DNA of 28,876 nucleotides from a virus, in IMG/VR virus record IMGVR_UViG_3300046727_000437, positions 1 through 28,876 of that record; one strand, written 5' to 3'. Below the pieces are notes generated by a model. That model had not been told where the DNA came from. It made no database searches and saw only the letters and a program-made list of their open reading frames with translations. Below, in pieces: positions 21,688 to 27,400 of the stretch. Positions within the stretch are counted from its first letter, which is position 1. Every line of letters begins with the position of its first letter. Both the position numbers and the translations under genes were made by a program.

Positions 21688-22167
21688 ATGCCCTACGTTT
21701 CCGGCTGGCTGCATATCACGGAGCGCGGCCACCCCGACCAAGGCCTTCCCGGCCAAGGCCAGCAGCCCGGCTACCCGAGCCAGGGCTTGCCCGGCGGCGG
21801 CTTCCCCGGCCAGGGCCACCCCGACCAGGGTCTTCCCGGCGGGGGCCATCCCTGGATTCCGGGGCACATCCCGCCGCCGCCGCCCGGCGTCTGGCCGCCG
21901 CCCTCGAGCACCTTGCCGATCGTCCCCGCGCCCCCGGATACCCCGCCGGGCGTGATCTGGCCGCCGTTCCTGCATCCCGACCAGGGCTTGCCCGGCGTGC
22001 CGCCGCCGGTTCCCGGCCAAGGCCTGCCGGGCCAGCCGCCGCAGCCCGACCAGGGCTTGCCCGGACATCCGCAGGGCAAATTCTGGATCGTCGCCGGCAT
22101 CCCCGGCTATGGCTGGCGCTATGTGTGCGTCGATCCGAGCCTGACCCCGACCCCGAAGCCGCAATGA
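21688..22167 (+). CDS. PDQGLPG-repeat proline/glycine-rich protein
   Basis: A 159-residue low-complexity protein. After a short head (MPYVSGWLHITERG) it repeats (H/Q)PDQGLPG or close variants about six times, separated by Pro runs (IPPPPPGVWPPP), and ends with a compact hydrophobic domain (FWIVAGIPGYGWRYVCVDPS). Such repeats look collagen-like or scaffold-like; the role is unknown. GGAG precedes ATG. It is co-directional with the RHH gene and ends at a powerful terminator, so it is likely well expressed. Confidence 0.6.
   Translation: MPYVSGWLHITERGHPDQGLPGQGQQPGYPSQGLPGGGFPGQGHPDQGLPGGGHPWIPGHIPPPPPGVWPPPSSTLPIVPAPPDTPPGVIWPPFLHPDQGLPGVPPPVPGQGLPGQPPQPDQGLPGHPQGKFWIVAGIPGYGWRYVCVDPSLTPTPKPQ
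21731..22070 (+). repeat. Dispersed CCCGACCAGGGCTTGCCCGG-type coding repeats
   Basis: About six copies of a 20-24 base unit coding for PDQGLPG or PSQGLPG within the Pro/Gly-rich gene. Copies differ mostly at third codon positions, implying selection on the peptide as well as DNA duplication. Confidence 0.7.
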
Positions 22168-22181
22168 ACTAGAGGCCACCT

Positions 22182-22239
22182 GGCCGTCGCCGGTCGGGCT
22201 TGGGGCCCCCTTCAAGCCCTGCCGGCGGCGGCCTTTTTT
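22182..22239 (+). terminator. Strong intrinsic terminator
   Basis: GGCCGTCGCCGGTCGGGCTTG (22182-22202) pairs with its near-complement at 22213-22233 over 21 positions with two G-U wobbles and one mismatch, followed by TTTTTT (22234-22239). It ends transcription of the RHH/PDQGLPG operon. The leftward methyltransferase fragment ends inside it. Confidence 0.9.
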
Positions 22240-22451
22240 GAGGGCGTGCCTCCGACCAGAACGTCAATTGGTTCATACTCGCCCCTCGCGATCGTGGTGA
22301 AGTCGCCGTGCAGCGGCACATCCGGGTAATGGCGCTTCAGCACCGCGCGCGGGAACGCCGCGGTCTCGGCGAGGAACGCCGCGCGCCAGCCCGGGAAGTG
22401 CCATGCGACGCTCGCCGCCTCGATCCCGCTGCAGACGCCGCCGAAGATCAT
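22212..22451 (-). pseudogene. Truncated C5-cytosine DNA methyltransferase (N-terminal fragment)
   Basis: Only 79 residues remain. They carry motif I (FGGVCSGIEAASVAWHFPGW), the following FLAETAAFPRAVLKRHYPDV and the approach to the catalytic loop (IDVLVGGTP). The PCQ catalytic motif that should follow is lost: the frame continues as SKKAAAGRA and stops within the terminator of the convergent operon. Full enzymes are several hundred residues, so this is a decayed remnant, cut near 22258. ATG overlaps the previous stop (ATGA), showing it was a normal operon member. Confidence 0.8.
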
Positions 22452-22777
22452 GCATTGCCGTCCGTTTTCAAGCCCGCCGCCATGAGCGCGCCGAGGGCCC
22501 GGCTGTGCTCGACCAGTTCGGCGTCGAGGGCCGCGATGGTCCGCACCGCCTCGTCCTGCGGCGTCTCTGCGTCGATGACCGCGACCAGGGTCAGATAGGC
22601 ATAGGTCGCGCCGGCAAAGAACGACGCCTTCATGTCGCGCAGCTGCACGTCCGGCGCGCCCGGCACGATCGAGGTGTCGCGAAACCCGCCCCAGCCGCCC
22701 TCGACCAACTTGCCATCGGCGACCGCCATGAACTTGCGCGTCAGGTCCCGCATCATCGCCCGCTGCTCTGCGTTCAT
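22448..22777 (-). CDS. Hypothetical protein in regulator operon
   Basis: A 109-residue, mostly helical protein. Features: MNAEQRAMMRDLTRKFMAVA, a Gly/Trp-rich turn (EGGWGGFRDT), then FFAGATYAYLTLVAVIDAET and a terminal helix (AALDAELVEHSRALGALMAA). Linked by ATGA to the upstream and downstream genes. No family recognised. Confidence 0.55.
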   Translation of the reverse strand: MNAEQRAMMRDLTRKFMAVADGKLVEGGWGGFRDTSIVPGAPDVQLRDMKASFFAGATYAYLTLVAVIDAETPQDEAVRTIAALDAELVEHSRALGALMAAGLKTDGNA

Positions 22778-23253
22778 GGCTCGACGCCCTCCAGCAACTC
22801 GAACATGCGCCCTTGCGGCGGATCGGTCATCCCGGCCAACTCCGGCCGCAGGGCCAGGGCGACGATGCGCCCCTTGCGGTCGCGCGTGATGTCATAGACC
22901 TGGTGCCGCGTGTCGGTGCCGTCCGTCGCCGCCATGACCACGGCCTCGACCTTGTCCGGCCGGTCGGCGACGCGCCCCGTCAGCGCGGCGGGATCATCCC
23001 GCGTGACATACGCGATCCACGCCTCCGAGATGTGGACATAGGCGATGATCTGCCGCTTCCGGAATTCCGCCTTCAGCGCCCGCAAGGCCGCCGTCTTCTC
23101 GTCCGGACTGGCCCACGGGGTGGCGAGGACATGGGTCGTCCCCTCGGCATCCACGGCAAAGAAGATCGGTGTCAGGCTCTTGGGCTTCTGGGTCTGGACC
23201 AAGTGATGCAGCGCCATGGTCGCATCGGTGACCAACTCATCCAAGAGGCTCAT
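22774..23253 (-). CDS. Hypothetical protein (159 aa) in regulator operon
   Basis: ATG 23253 overlaps the preceding stop (ATGA) and follows GAGGAGGG. The protein has an alpha/beta pattern: MSLLDELVTDATMALHHLVQ, a strand LTPIFFAVDAEGTTHVLATP, a helix KTAALRALKAEFRKRQ, strands IIAYVHISEAWIAYVTR and KVEAVVMAATDG, then an Arg-rich strand pair (YDITRDRKGRIVALALRPEL). No catalytic motif is clear. Translational coupling to two helix-turn-helix genes suggests a shared function, perhaps host takeover or counter-defence, but this is inference. Confidence 0.55.
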   Translation of the reverse strand: MSLLDELVTDATMALHHLVQTQKPKSLTPIFFAVDAEGTTHVLATPWASPDEKTAALRALKAEFRKRQIIAYVHISEAWIAYVTRDDPAALTGRVADRPDKVEAVVMAATDGTDTRHQVYDITRDRKGRIVALALRPELAGMTDPPQGRMFELLEGVEP

Positions 23254-23552
23254 GGGCCCTCCTCTGGCTCGACATAGTCCGGATCTTCGTCCTCGAGGTC
23301 GTCCCCCTCTTGGGCCGCATCCATCAGCGCCGGCAGCAACTCCTCGAGCTCGGCCACACGCGCCCGGGCCAGCGCCGCCAACTTGGCGTAGATCCCCGGC
23401 GGCGGAGCCTGCTTGCCCGAGGCCCAGCGCTGGACGGTGCGGAGGTTCACCCCCAGATCCTCGGCCAGGGGCATCTGCCACACCCGGCCGTAGATCAGCC
23501 CGACGAAGGCATGGAGCAGCGGATTGGGTTGCCAAGGTTGCTCGTCGCTCAT
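23250..23552 (-). CDS. Small helix-turn-helix DNA-binding protein
   Basis: A 100-residue protein. PLAEDLGVNLRTVQRWASGK (about 28-47) is a clear helix-turn-helix with the recognition helix NLRTVQRWASG, of the XRE/transposase-like HTH type. The C-terminal 45 residues are very acidic (EGDDLEDEDPDYVEPEEGP) and may mimic DNA or contact polymerase. ATGA overlaps on both sides link it to a larger XRE protein and to the 159-residue gene. A phage transcription regulator is likely. Confidence 0.65.
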   Translation of the reverse strand: MSDEQPWQPNPLLHAFVGLIYGRVWQMPLAEDLGVNLRTVQRWASGKQAPPPGIYAKLAALARARVAELEELLPALMDAAQEGDDLEDEDPDYVEPEEGP

Positions 23553-24004
23553 GATCCGGCATCATCCTTGCCCGCTTGCCACAGCGCCGCCAGCGCAAAG
23601 GGCAGGTAGCGCCGCCGCTCCTCGTCCAGCCCCGCCACCATCCACGGGTGATCCTCGATCCATTGCAGCGCCGCACCCCAACCCCCCCCCTCCGGGGGGC
23701 CCCAGGGGGGAGCGTTCGGGGGGATGATCGGGGACGCCCCTCCGATCGGCGGCACCAGGGTCGCCGCCGGCACGCCCAGCGCCGCCGCCAGCCTGATGAG
23801 ATTGGCCGGATCGGGATAGCTCGTGCCGCGCAAATAATGCCCGATGCGATCGCGATTGCGCGCCACCGCATAGCCACGCTTGTCCTTGATCGTCCCCCAG
23901 ATCCGCGCCGCCAGCTGCGAGGCGTTGAGCCCTTGCCGCGCCATCGCCGCCTTGAGCGCCGCCGCAAACGCCTGGCGCATCGGATCATCCGGCCGCCGGC
24001 TCAT
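23549..24004 (-). CDS. XRE-family repressor-like regulator
   Basis: A 151-residue protein starting MSRRPDDPMRQAFAAALKAA at ATG 24004 (ATGA overlap with the upstream gene). ARQGLNASQLAARIWGT (about 20-36), then NRDRIGHYLRGTSYPDPANL and IRLAAALGVPAATLVPP form the full XRE five-helix DNA-binding domain. A Pro/Gly-rich linker coded by long C and G runs leads to a C-terminal helix (FALAALWQAGKDDAG). Without a LexA-like protease part it is not a cI-type self-cleaving repressor; a Cro-like or early/late switch role is suggested. Confidence 0.75.
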   Translation of the reverse strand: MSRRPDDPMRQAFAAALKAAMARQGLNASQLAARIWGTIKDKRGYAVARNRDRIGHYLRGTSYPDPANLIRLAAALGVPAATLVPPIGGASPIIPPNAPPWGPPEGGGWGAALQWIEDHPWMVAGLDEERRRYLPFALAALWQAGKDDAGS

Positions 24005-24120
24005 CTTATCCACCAGTGCAGGAGCCAGCCGAGGACGACGGGGCCGCCGATCATCAGCCCCAGCACCCACTTGAAATCGGCCATGAAGACGCCGACCAGC
24101 GCAAGGTTCATCGGGTCCAT
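24001..24120 (-). CDS. Very small membrane protein (39 aa)
   Basis: MDPMNLALVGVFMADFKWVL, followed by 19 residues ending GWLLHWWIR, gives one or two hydrophobic segments and a basic aromatic end. GGAGG lies eight bases before ATG. It overlaps the XRE gene by ATGA. It directly follows the last copy of the conserved cassette junction and a 7-bp hairpin. A membrane effector of infection is possible; function unknown. Confidence 0.5.
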   Translation of the reverse strand: MDPMNLALVGVFMADFKWVLGLMIGGPVVLGWLLHWWIR

Positions 24121-24143
24121 GCTACGCACCTCCGGTGCTGCGC

Positions 24144-24165
24144 GGCATTCAAAGAACTGAATGCC
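24144..24165. terminator. 7-bp hairpin at end of cassette array
   Basis: GGCATTC (24144-24150) and GAATGCC (24159-24165) pair perfectly around 8 bases. It lies immediately after the leftward array gene ending at 24171, and the array's fifth ATG sits at its foot (24165-24163) without a following long gene. Possibly an attenuator between the array and the regulator genes. Confidence 0.45.
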
Positions 24166-24170
24166 ATGGG

Positions 24171-24488
24171 TCAGCCCTCCTCGATCGCAAAGTGCTTCAG
24201 CAGCGCGTCCTGCGCGTCCGCGCCCTCGAGATAGGCGCGCGCCTCTTTCGCGCTCAGGACCCGCAGCCCAGAGCCGCCGTTCCAACTGTTGCGATCGATG
24301 CTCACCGCCCACATCGAGCGGGCCCCGCCCCGCCCGGCCAGGAACCACGCCCCCTTGCGGGTCAAGTAAATCCCCGTCTCGTGCCAGTCGAAATCGGTCA
24401 CGCCGACACGGCAGGGCAGCAGCGCCACCAATGTGGCCGTCGATGTGTCGTAAACCTTGCCGTCAACAATCCGCCTGATCTTGGCCAT
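24171..24488 (-). CDS. Conserved-style phage hypothetical (array gene 5)
   Basis: A 105-residue protein: AKIRRIVDGKVYDTSTATLV, HETGIYLTRKGAWFLAGRGG, then SAKEARAYLEGADAQDAL. The order (R-I-V-x-G-K-x-Y-D-T; E-T-x-x-x-x-R-K-G-x-W-F; A-x-x-x-L-E) is a pattern seen in small phage and plasmid proteins of unknown role. It starts at a junction GGAGGGCTGACCCATGGCC and ends in EEG*, as its neighbour does. Confidence 0.6.
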   Translation of the reverse strand: MAKIRRIVDGKVYDTSTATLVALLPCRVGVTDFDWHETGIYLTRKGAWFLAGRGGARSMWAVSIDRNSWNGGSGLRVLSAKEARAYLEGADAQDALLKHFAIEEG

Positions 24489-24491
24489 GGG

Positions 24492-24740
24492 TCAGCCCTC
24501 CTCGATCTCTGGCGCCCAGCCATCAACCGGCCCAGACCCCCCAGATGCGCCGCGACGCTCGGGGCACACCTTGACGGCCTTCACGGCTTTGGCTCCGGTG
24601 CCCGCGAAGTGTTCGGCGTAAATCGCCATTGCTTCGTCGGCGGTGCGCGCGTGGCCGATGATGCCGGCCATGTGGTCGGCGTCCGCGTACACGGGCGCTG
24701 CGGTGGGGTACTCGGGTGTCTCGTTCCATTTGCCGGCCAT
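24492..24740 (-). CDS. Array gene 4, small hypothetical protein
   Basis: An 82-residue protein (MAGKWNETPEYPTAAPVYAD; then RTADEAMAIYAEHFAGTGAK). N- and C-termini (MA..., EEG*) are set by the repeated junction. A helix with DEAMAIYAEHF is the most structured part; the end is Gly/Ser/Pro-rich. No family recognised. Confidence 0.5.
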   Translation of the reverse strand: MAGKWNETPEYPTAAPVYADADHMAGIIGHARTADEAMAIYAEHFAGTGAKAVKAVKVCPERRGASGGSGPVDGWAPEIEEG

Positions 24741-24743
24741 GGG

Positions 24744-25043
24744 TCAGCCCTCCGCCGATTGTTTTTGCAGAGACCGCGCCGCCTTCAGCGCGGCCGCGAA
24801 GGTCGCGTGGGAACTCATCTCGTTGCTCCCGACGCCCCACTTGCTGTGCCAATGCACCATCACCAGGAACGGGCGCTTGCGCTCGACATCCTTCCAGCGG
24901 CTCGTGTTGCGGTACGTCAGGTGCTGGATGTAGATGAACTCGCCATGGGCGGGTGACTTGACCTCGGGGATCCGGCTCCACTCGATCCCCTCGACCCCGG
25001 GCGCGGTGCGCGCCAAAACATAGAGGTTGCGTTGCTGGGCCAT
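24744..25043 (-). CDS. Array gene 3, small hypothetical protein
   Basis: A 99-residue protein with aromatic strands (RNLYVLARTAPGVEGIEWSR; HGEFIYIQHLTYRNTSRWKD; PFLVMVHWHSKWGVGSNE) and a terminal helix (TFAAALKAARSLQKQSAEG). It looks like a folded alpha/beta protein. Start and end follow the repeated junction (MA..., AEG*). Function unknown. Confidence 0.55.
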   Translation of the reverse strand: MAQQRNLYVLARTAPGVEGIEWSRIPEVKSPAHGEFIYIQHLTYRNTSRWKDVERKRPFLVMVHWHSKWGVGSNEMSSHATFAAALKAARSLQKQSAEG

Positions 25044-25046
25044 GGG

Positions 25047-25313
25047 TCAGCCCTCCCCTGCCGCCGCTCGTTCATTCGACCACGCCTCGACCTCGGCGGG
25101 CGTCATCCAGACGATGCCGCCGCGTGCGATGCCGTCCTCGATCTCGCGCACCCAGATCGCGGTGACTTTGCTCATGTCCGCGACGTCCTCCGCGAGCGCC
25201 TTGGCCCGTGCGGCGTGCGCGTTCTCGGCCATCACGATGTAACGGCGAACAGTGTGCTTCCTCTTGTACGGCTCGCGGTTATGCACGAACGACACGCGGT
25301 ACATCTGGGCCAT
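25047..25313 (-). CDS. Array gene 2, small hypothetical protein
   Basis: An 88-residue protein: MAQMYRVSFVHNREPYKRKH, TVRRYIVMAENAHAARAKAL, then VTAIWVREIEDG. The strand-strand-helix-strand order with RRYIVMAENAHAARAKA resembles small phage proteins carrying a Y-x-V-x-A-x-x-x-x-A-x-x-K-A core. It ends GEG* at the repeated junction. Function unknown. Confidence 0.55.
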   Translation of the reverse strand: MAQMYRVSFVHNREPYKRKHTVRRYIVMAENAHAARAKALAEDVADMSKVTAIWVREIEDGIARGGIVWMTPAEVEAWSNERAAAGEG

Positions 25314-25316
25314 GGT

Positions 25317-25544
25317 TCAGCCCTCCTGCGCGATCGATGCGACGCGCGACCGCGTCAGGCTGTCCATCATCCGGTCGATGCCGTCGGACGATCCCGCCCA
25401 ATAGGCCGCGTCAACCGCGTCCTGAACGCGCCACAGGGCCAGCTGGGTCCCGAGGGCGTCGCCGCCCGCCAGCAACTCCCGGACCTTTGCCAGGGCCGCC
25501 AGCGCGACCAGCGAACGGTGCTCCAAATGCGAATAGGGTGTCAT
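25317..25544 (-). CDS. Array gene 1, small helical protein
   Basis: A 75-residue protein (MTPYSHLEHRSLVALAALAK, VRELLAGGDALG, WRVQDAVDAAYWAGSSDGID), all helical. It is the first gene after a leftward promoter at 25658-25632 and has an AAGGAACC site. It ends QEG* at the first copy of the repeated junction. Function unknown. Confidence 0.55.
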   Translation of the reverse strand: MTPYSHLEHRSLVALAALAKVRELLAGGDALGTQLALWRVQDAVDAAYWAGSSDGIDRMMDSLTRSRVASIAQEG

Positions 25545-25558
25545 GTCTTCGGTTCCTT

Positions 25559-25571
25559 CCCCCTCCGGGGG
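25559..25571. promoter_or_regulatory. Short GC hairpin in the 5' leader of array gene 1
   Basis: CCCCC-TCC-GGGGG lies in the untranslated leader just upstream of the ribosome site GGAAGGAACC on the - strand. It could influence ribosome loading. Confidence 0.3.
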
Positions 25572-25631
25572 ACCCCCAGAGAGCTTTCCGTGCCTCGCCG
25601 CGTGCGGTATTGCCGCGGCATCAGAGTGATG

Positions 25632-25658
25632 TCTATAGCGTGATCAATCGTGCGTCAA
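25632..25658 (-). promoter_or_regulatory. Leftward promoter with operator-like site O3 in the spacer
   Basis: On the - strand TTGACG (25658-25653) and TATAGA (25637-25632) are separated by 15 bases, CACGATTGATCACGC, which match O2 at 13 of 15 positions. The spacer is short for sigma-70, so activation or repression by a factor binding it is plausible. It should drive 25544 leftward to 22212. Confidence 0.55.
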
Positions 25659-25675
25659 CGTGATTTAGATGCGGG

Positions 25676-25837
25676 TTACTCCTCGACCTCGGATACCTCG
25701 ATCGCATCGCCCGGGAGCATCTCCGCGCAGCCGCCGATCACATCCAGCACCGCCGCGCGGATCTCTTCCTTGCGCTCCACGACGCGGCAATCCAATTCGC
25801 CGCCCGCGTTCGACAACGTGATTATGTATTTCGTCAT
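25676..25837 (-). CDS. Small acidic hypothetical protein (53 aa)
   Basis: MTKYIITLSNAGGELDCRVV, then EIRAAVLDVIGGCAEML and GDAIEVSEVEE: strand, helix, strand with an acidic end. Its leader carries a 27-nt element shared with the gene starting at 27317 and a GAAGGAACCGG ribosome site similar to that of array gene 1. Last gene of the upper leftward operon. Function unknown. Confidence 0.5.
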   Translation of the reverse strand: MTKYIITLSNAGGELDCRVVERKEEIRAAVLDVIGGCAEMLPGDAIEVSEVEE

Positions 25838-25852
25838 TGTTCCGGTTCCTTC

Positions 25853-25879
25853 TACCGATTGCCGATGGTCATCATCAGG
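25853..25879 (-). promoter_or_regulatory. 27-nt conserved leader element with mini-ORF, copy 1
   Basis: On the - strand CCTGATGATGACCATCGGCA plus ATCGGTA is identical to 27358-27332. It reads ATG ATG ACC ATC GGC AAT CGG TAG, a seven-codon ORF (MMTIGNR) whose stop lies at the ribosome site of the 53-residue gene, 15 bases from its ATG. Suggests translational coupling or a leader peptide. Confidence 0.6.
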
Positions 25880-25920
25880 ACGGGCCATACCCGCCGACGG
25901 GGATCACTCCCCGTTTCGAC

Positions 25921-26760
25921 CTATGCCGCAACCCGCTGGACCATGCTGTCGCGGTGTTCGGGCAAGGCCGCCCGAACGACCATGCCGGAGGTGTCCCGCT
26001 TCGCCTTCATCCCCTTGGGCGTCAGCCCCACAACCTTGCCCTTCGGATCGAGAAACCTCAGGTCGTGCTTGTCGCCGTCGATCACCGCAAAGCCGTGAAA
26101 CACCGCAGGGCGCTCTTCCGCCGTGCCCGCAAAGATGGCCGCCACGTTGTGACCCTGCGCCAGCAGCGGCAAAGCCTTGTCCAGATTGCTTTCCGACAGC
26201 GAGAAAGTCAGATCGTAATTCGCCGGCAATGGCCGCGAGAACCGGATCCAGTTCTTGGTGTAGTCCAGGAACTGAACCGTGGGGAAAGCCGAGAAAATGG
26301 TGTGATTGCCCGCGACGACCTTCAGCCCGGATACCCGCGATAACTCTTTCGCAAAGGCCTTGTCGACGGCATATCGGATACCCTCGTACGCAATGTCGCT
26401 GCTCCCATTGGGGCGCACCGCAAGCTTCAGCCTCGCACGCTTGGCCGCGCGCGCCGCCGCTGCAATCGCACTCATCATCTCGGCCATGTAAGCCGCGCGC
26501 TCGGTCATGAAGTACCGCGCCTTGCGCTCCCGGCTGTCGCGCACGCTGTTCGTACCCGTCGCACGGCTCACCATGGCCGCTTGCCCGCTCTCGCGACCCA
26601 GACACAAGGCAATGCAACCCGGCGACGCGTGCGGGCAAAGATTGCCCACGCCACCGCTCGACGCCGGCGCCATGTAGTTGATCGCGTTCAGGTACCCAAA
26701 CCCGCGCGCCTTCACAGCCTTCGGATTGTCCATCGAGAAAAATCTGGGAAATTGCCGCAT
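25921..26760 (-). CDS. GP88-like phage protein
   Basis: About 279 residues from MRQFPRFFSMDNPKAVKARG (ATG 26760, GGAG eight bases upstream; ATG 26778 six codons earlier is an alternative). The motif VGNLCPHASPGCIALCLGRE with three cysteines, followed by ARYFMTERAAYMAEMMSAIA, RLKLAVRPNGSSDIAYEGIR, and FLDYTKNWIRFSRPLPANYD, matches the GP88 family first noted in actinobacteriophages, whose role is unknown. The C-x-x-x-x-x-x-C-x-x-x-C cluster suggests a metal or iron-sulphur site. It follows hairpin element A. Confidence 0.65.
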   Translation of the reverse strand: MRQFPRFFSMDNPKAVKARGFGYLNAINYMAPASSGGVGNLCPHASPGCIALCLGRESGQAAMVSRATGTNSVRDSRERKARYFMTERAAYMAEMMSAIAAAARAAKRARLKLAVRPNGSSDIAYEGIRYAVDKAFAKELSRVSGLKVVAGNHTIFSAFPTVQFLDYTKNWIRFSRPLPANYDLTFSLSESNLDKALPLLAQGHNVAAIFAGTAEERPAVFHGFAVIDGDKHDLRFLDPKGKVVGLTPKGMKAKRDTSGMVVRAALPEHRDSMVQRVAA

Positions 26761-26808
26761 CGGATCTACTCCGCTCATCGGGCCGGCACTGCGCCGCTCC
26801 CTCCTATG

Positions 26809-26866
26809 CCCTTAAGCCTCGCTACGGTCACCCGTGCGAGGCTCGAAGGGAATGATGCGCCGCCTA
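26809..26866 (-). ncRNA. 58-nt stop-proximal hairpin element, copy A
   Basis: On the + coordinates GCCTCGC (26816-26822) pairs with GCGAGGC (26836-26842) around a 13-base loop, flanked by CCCTTA and AAGGG that also pair. The element starts at the TAG stop of the small gene at 26864. It aligns without gaps to copy B at 27401-27458 with a compensatory change in the stem and a 21-nt identical flank. Confidence 0.6.
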
Positions 26867-27070
26867 GTCCTGCAGCAGCGCCATGTTGCGCGCATCGAAC
26901 GCCTTGGCTGTCGCCGCGTCGCGCCACGCGCCACAACCGTTCTCGCCGTCCAGCATCTCGCGCGCCGTCGCCGCGCACTTGCCGCGCCCGCCTTCCACCG
27001 TGACCTTCATGCCTGCAAAGGCCTGCTGCAGCGCTTTCTTGATCGCGCGATTGCGGATTGCCGTGGTCAT
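26864..27070 (-). CDS. Small basic hypothetical protein (68 aa)
   Basis: MTTAIRNRAIKKALQQAFAG, KVTVEGGRGKCAATAREML and GENGCGAWRDAATAKAF. GGGGAGG lies six bases before ATG 27070; the frame opens earlier inside the preceding gene, so the internal start is chosen. Basic N-terminal helix; two Cys. Its stop TAG belongs to hairpin element A. Function unknown. Confidence 0.5.
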   Translation of the reverse strand: MTTAIRNRAIKKALQQAFAGMKVTVEGGRGKCAATAREMLDGENGCGAWRDAATAKAFDARNMALLQD

Positions 27071-27071
27071 G

Positions 27072-27317
27072 TCAGTCCTCCCCATACGCTTTGTTGAGAG
27101 CAGCTTGGGCAAGCGCGCGATCTTCCTTTGTAAAAACGTTGTAATTCATCAAGGCTTCTAAGGCTTCAAGCATGTCAGTCGCGGCGGCGATGACATGACG
27201 ATCCTTTGGATCGTAAGTTATGGCGATATTCGCGCCGCTGCTTTCCGAAATTATCAATCCTTGGTCGCTCGAAGTAGCCGTCGCGTACCAAGGGCCGGGG
27301 GTGTGTGTGGTGGTCAT
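27072..27317 (-). CDS. HTPGPW-motif phage protein
   Basis: An 81-residue protein. MTTTHTPGPWYATATSSDQG, then IAITYDPKDRHVIAAATDML and EALEALMNYNVF fit a widespread group of small phage proteins with an N-terminal HTPGPW and a later D/N-x-x-x-I-A-A-A-x-x-(L/M)-(L/A)-x-A-L-x-x-L segment; the role is unknown. Start ATG 27317 follows AGGAGC and the 27-nt leader with mini-ORF. Base use is a little more A/T-rich than its neighbours. Confidence 0.7.
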   Translation of the reverse strand: MTTTHTPGPWYATATSSDQGLIISESSGANIAITYDPKDRHVIAAATDMLEALEALMNYNVFTKEDRALAQAALNKAYGED

Positions 27318-27331
27318 ATCCGGTGCTCCTT

Positions 27332-27358
27332 TACCGATTGCCGATGGTCATCATCAGG
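27332..27358 (-). promoter_or_regulatory. 27-nt conserved leader element with mini-ORF, copy 2
   Basis: Identical to 25879-25853 on the - strand. The same mini-ORF (MMTIGNR) ends here with TAA instead of TAG, and the stop overlaps the ribosome site TAAAGGAGC of the HTPGPW gene, 14 bases from its ATG. The stop codon is kept although its third base differs. Confidence 0.6.
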
Positions 27359-27400
27359 CGGTGCCTGCCTCCAGGACCGGCGTGATTGCCGCTTCCTGAC

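Larger units (their letters stand above)
24163..25326 (-). repeat. Five near-identical stop/SD/start junctions
   Basis: The leftward-strand sequence GGAGGGCTGACCCATGGC(C) recurs at 24163-24180, 24483-24501, 24735-24753, 25038-25056 and 25308-25326 (one mismatch in the last copy). Each contains the ribosome site, the TGA stop of one gene and the ATG of the next. Two copies extend into CTCGAT on the + strand. Confidence 0.85.

Noticed and set aside
21449-22167. Toxin-antitoxin pair (RHH protein plus following gene)
   Set aside because: The second gene is a long Pro/Gly repeat protein unlike known toxins, and the spacing and terminator suggest an ordinary operon.
23683-23730. C- and G-run palindrome (CCCCCCCCTCCGGGGGGCCCC) as a terminator
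   Set aside because: It lies inside the XRE gene and codes for a Pro/Gly linker in frame, with no U-tract; a similar but shorter run at 25559 is probably coincidental.
24163-25326. CRISPR-like regular repeats
   Set aside because: Spacings of 250-320 bases, coding sequence between copies, and each repeat is a stop/ribosome-site/start junction.
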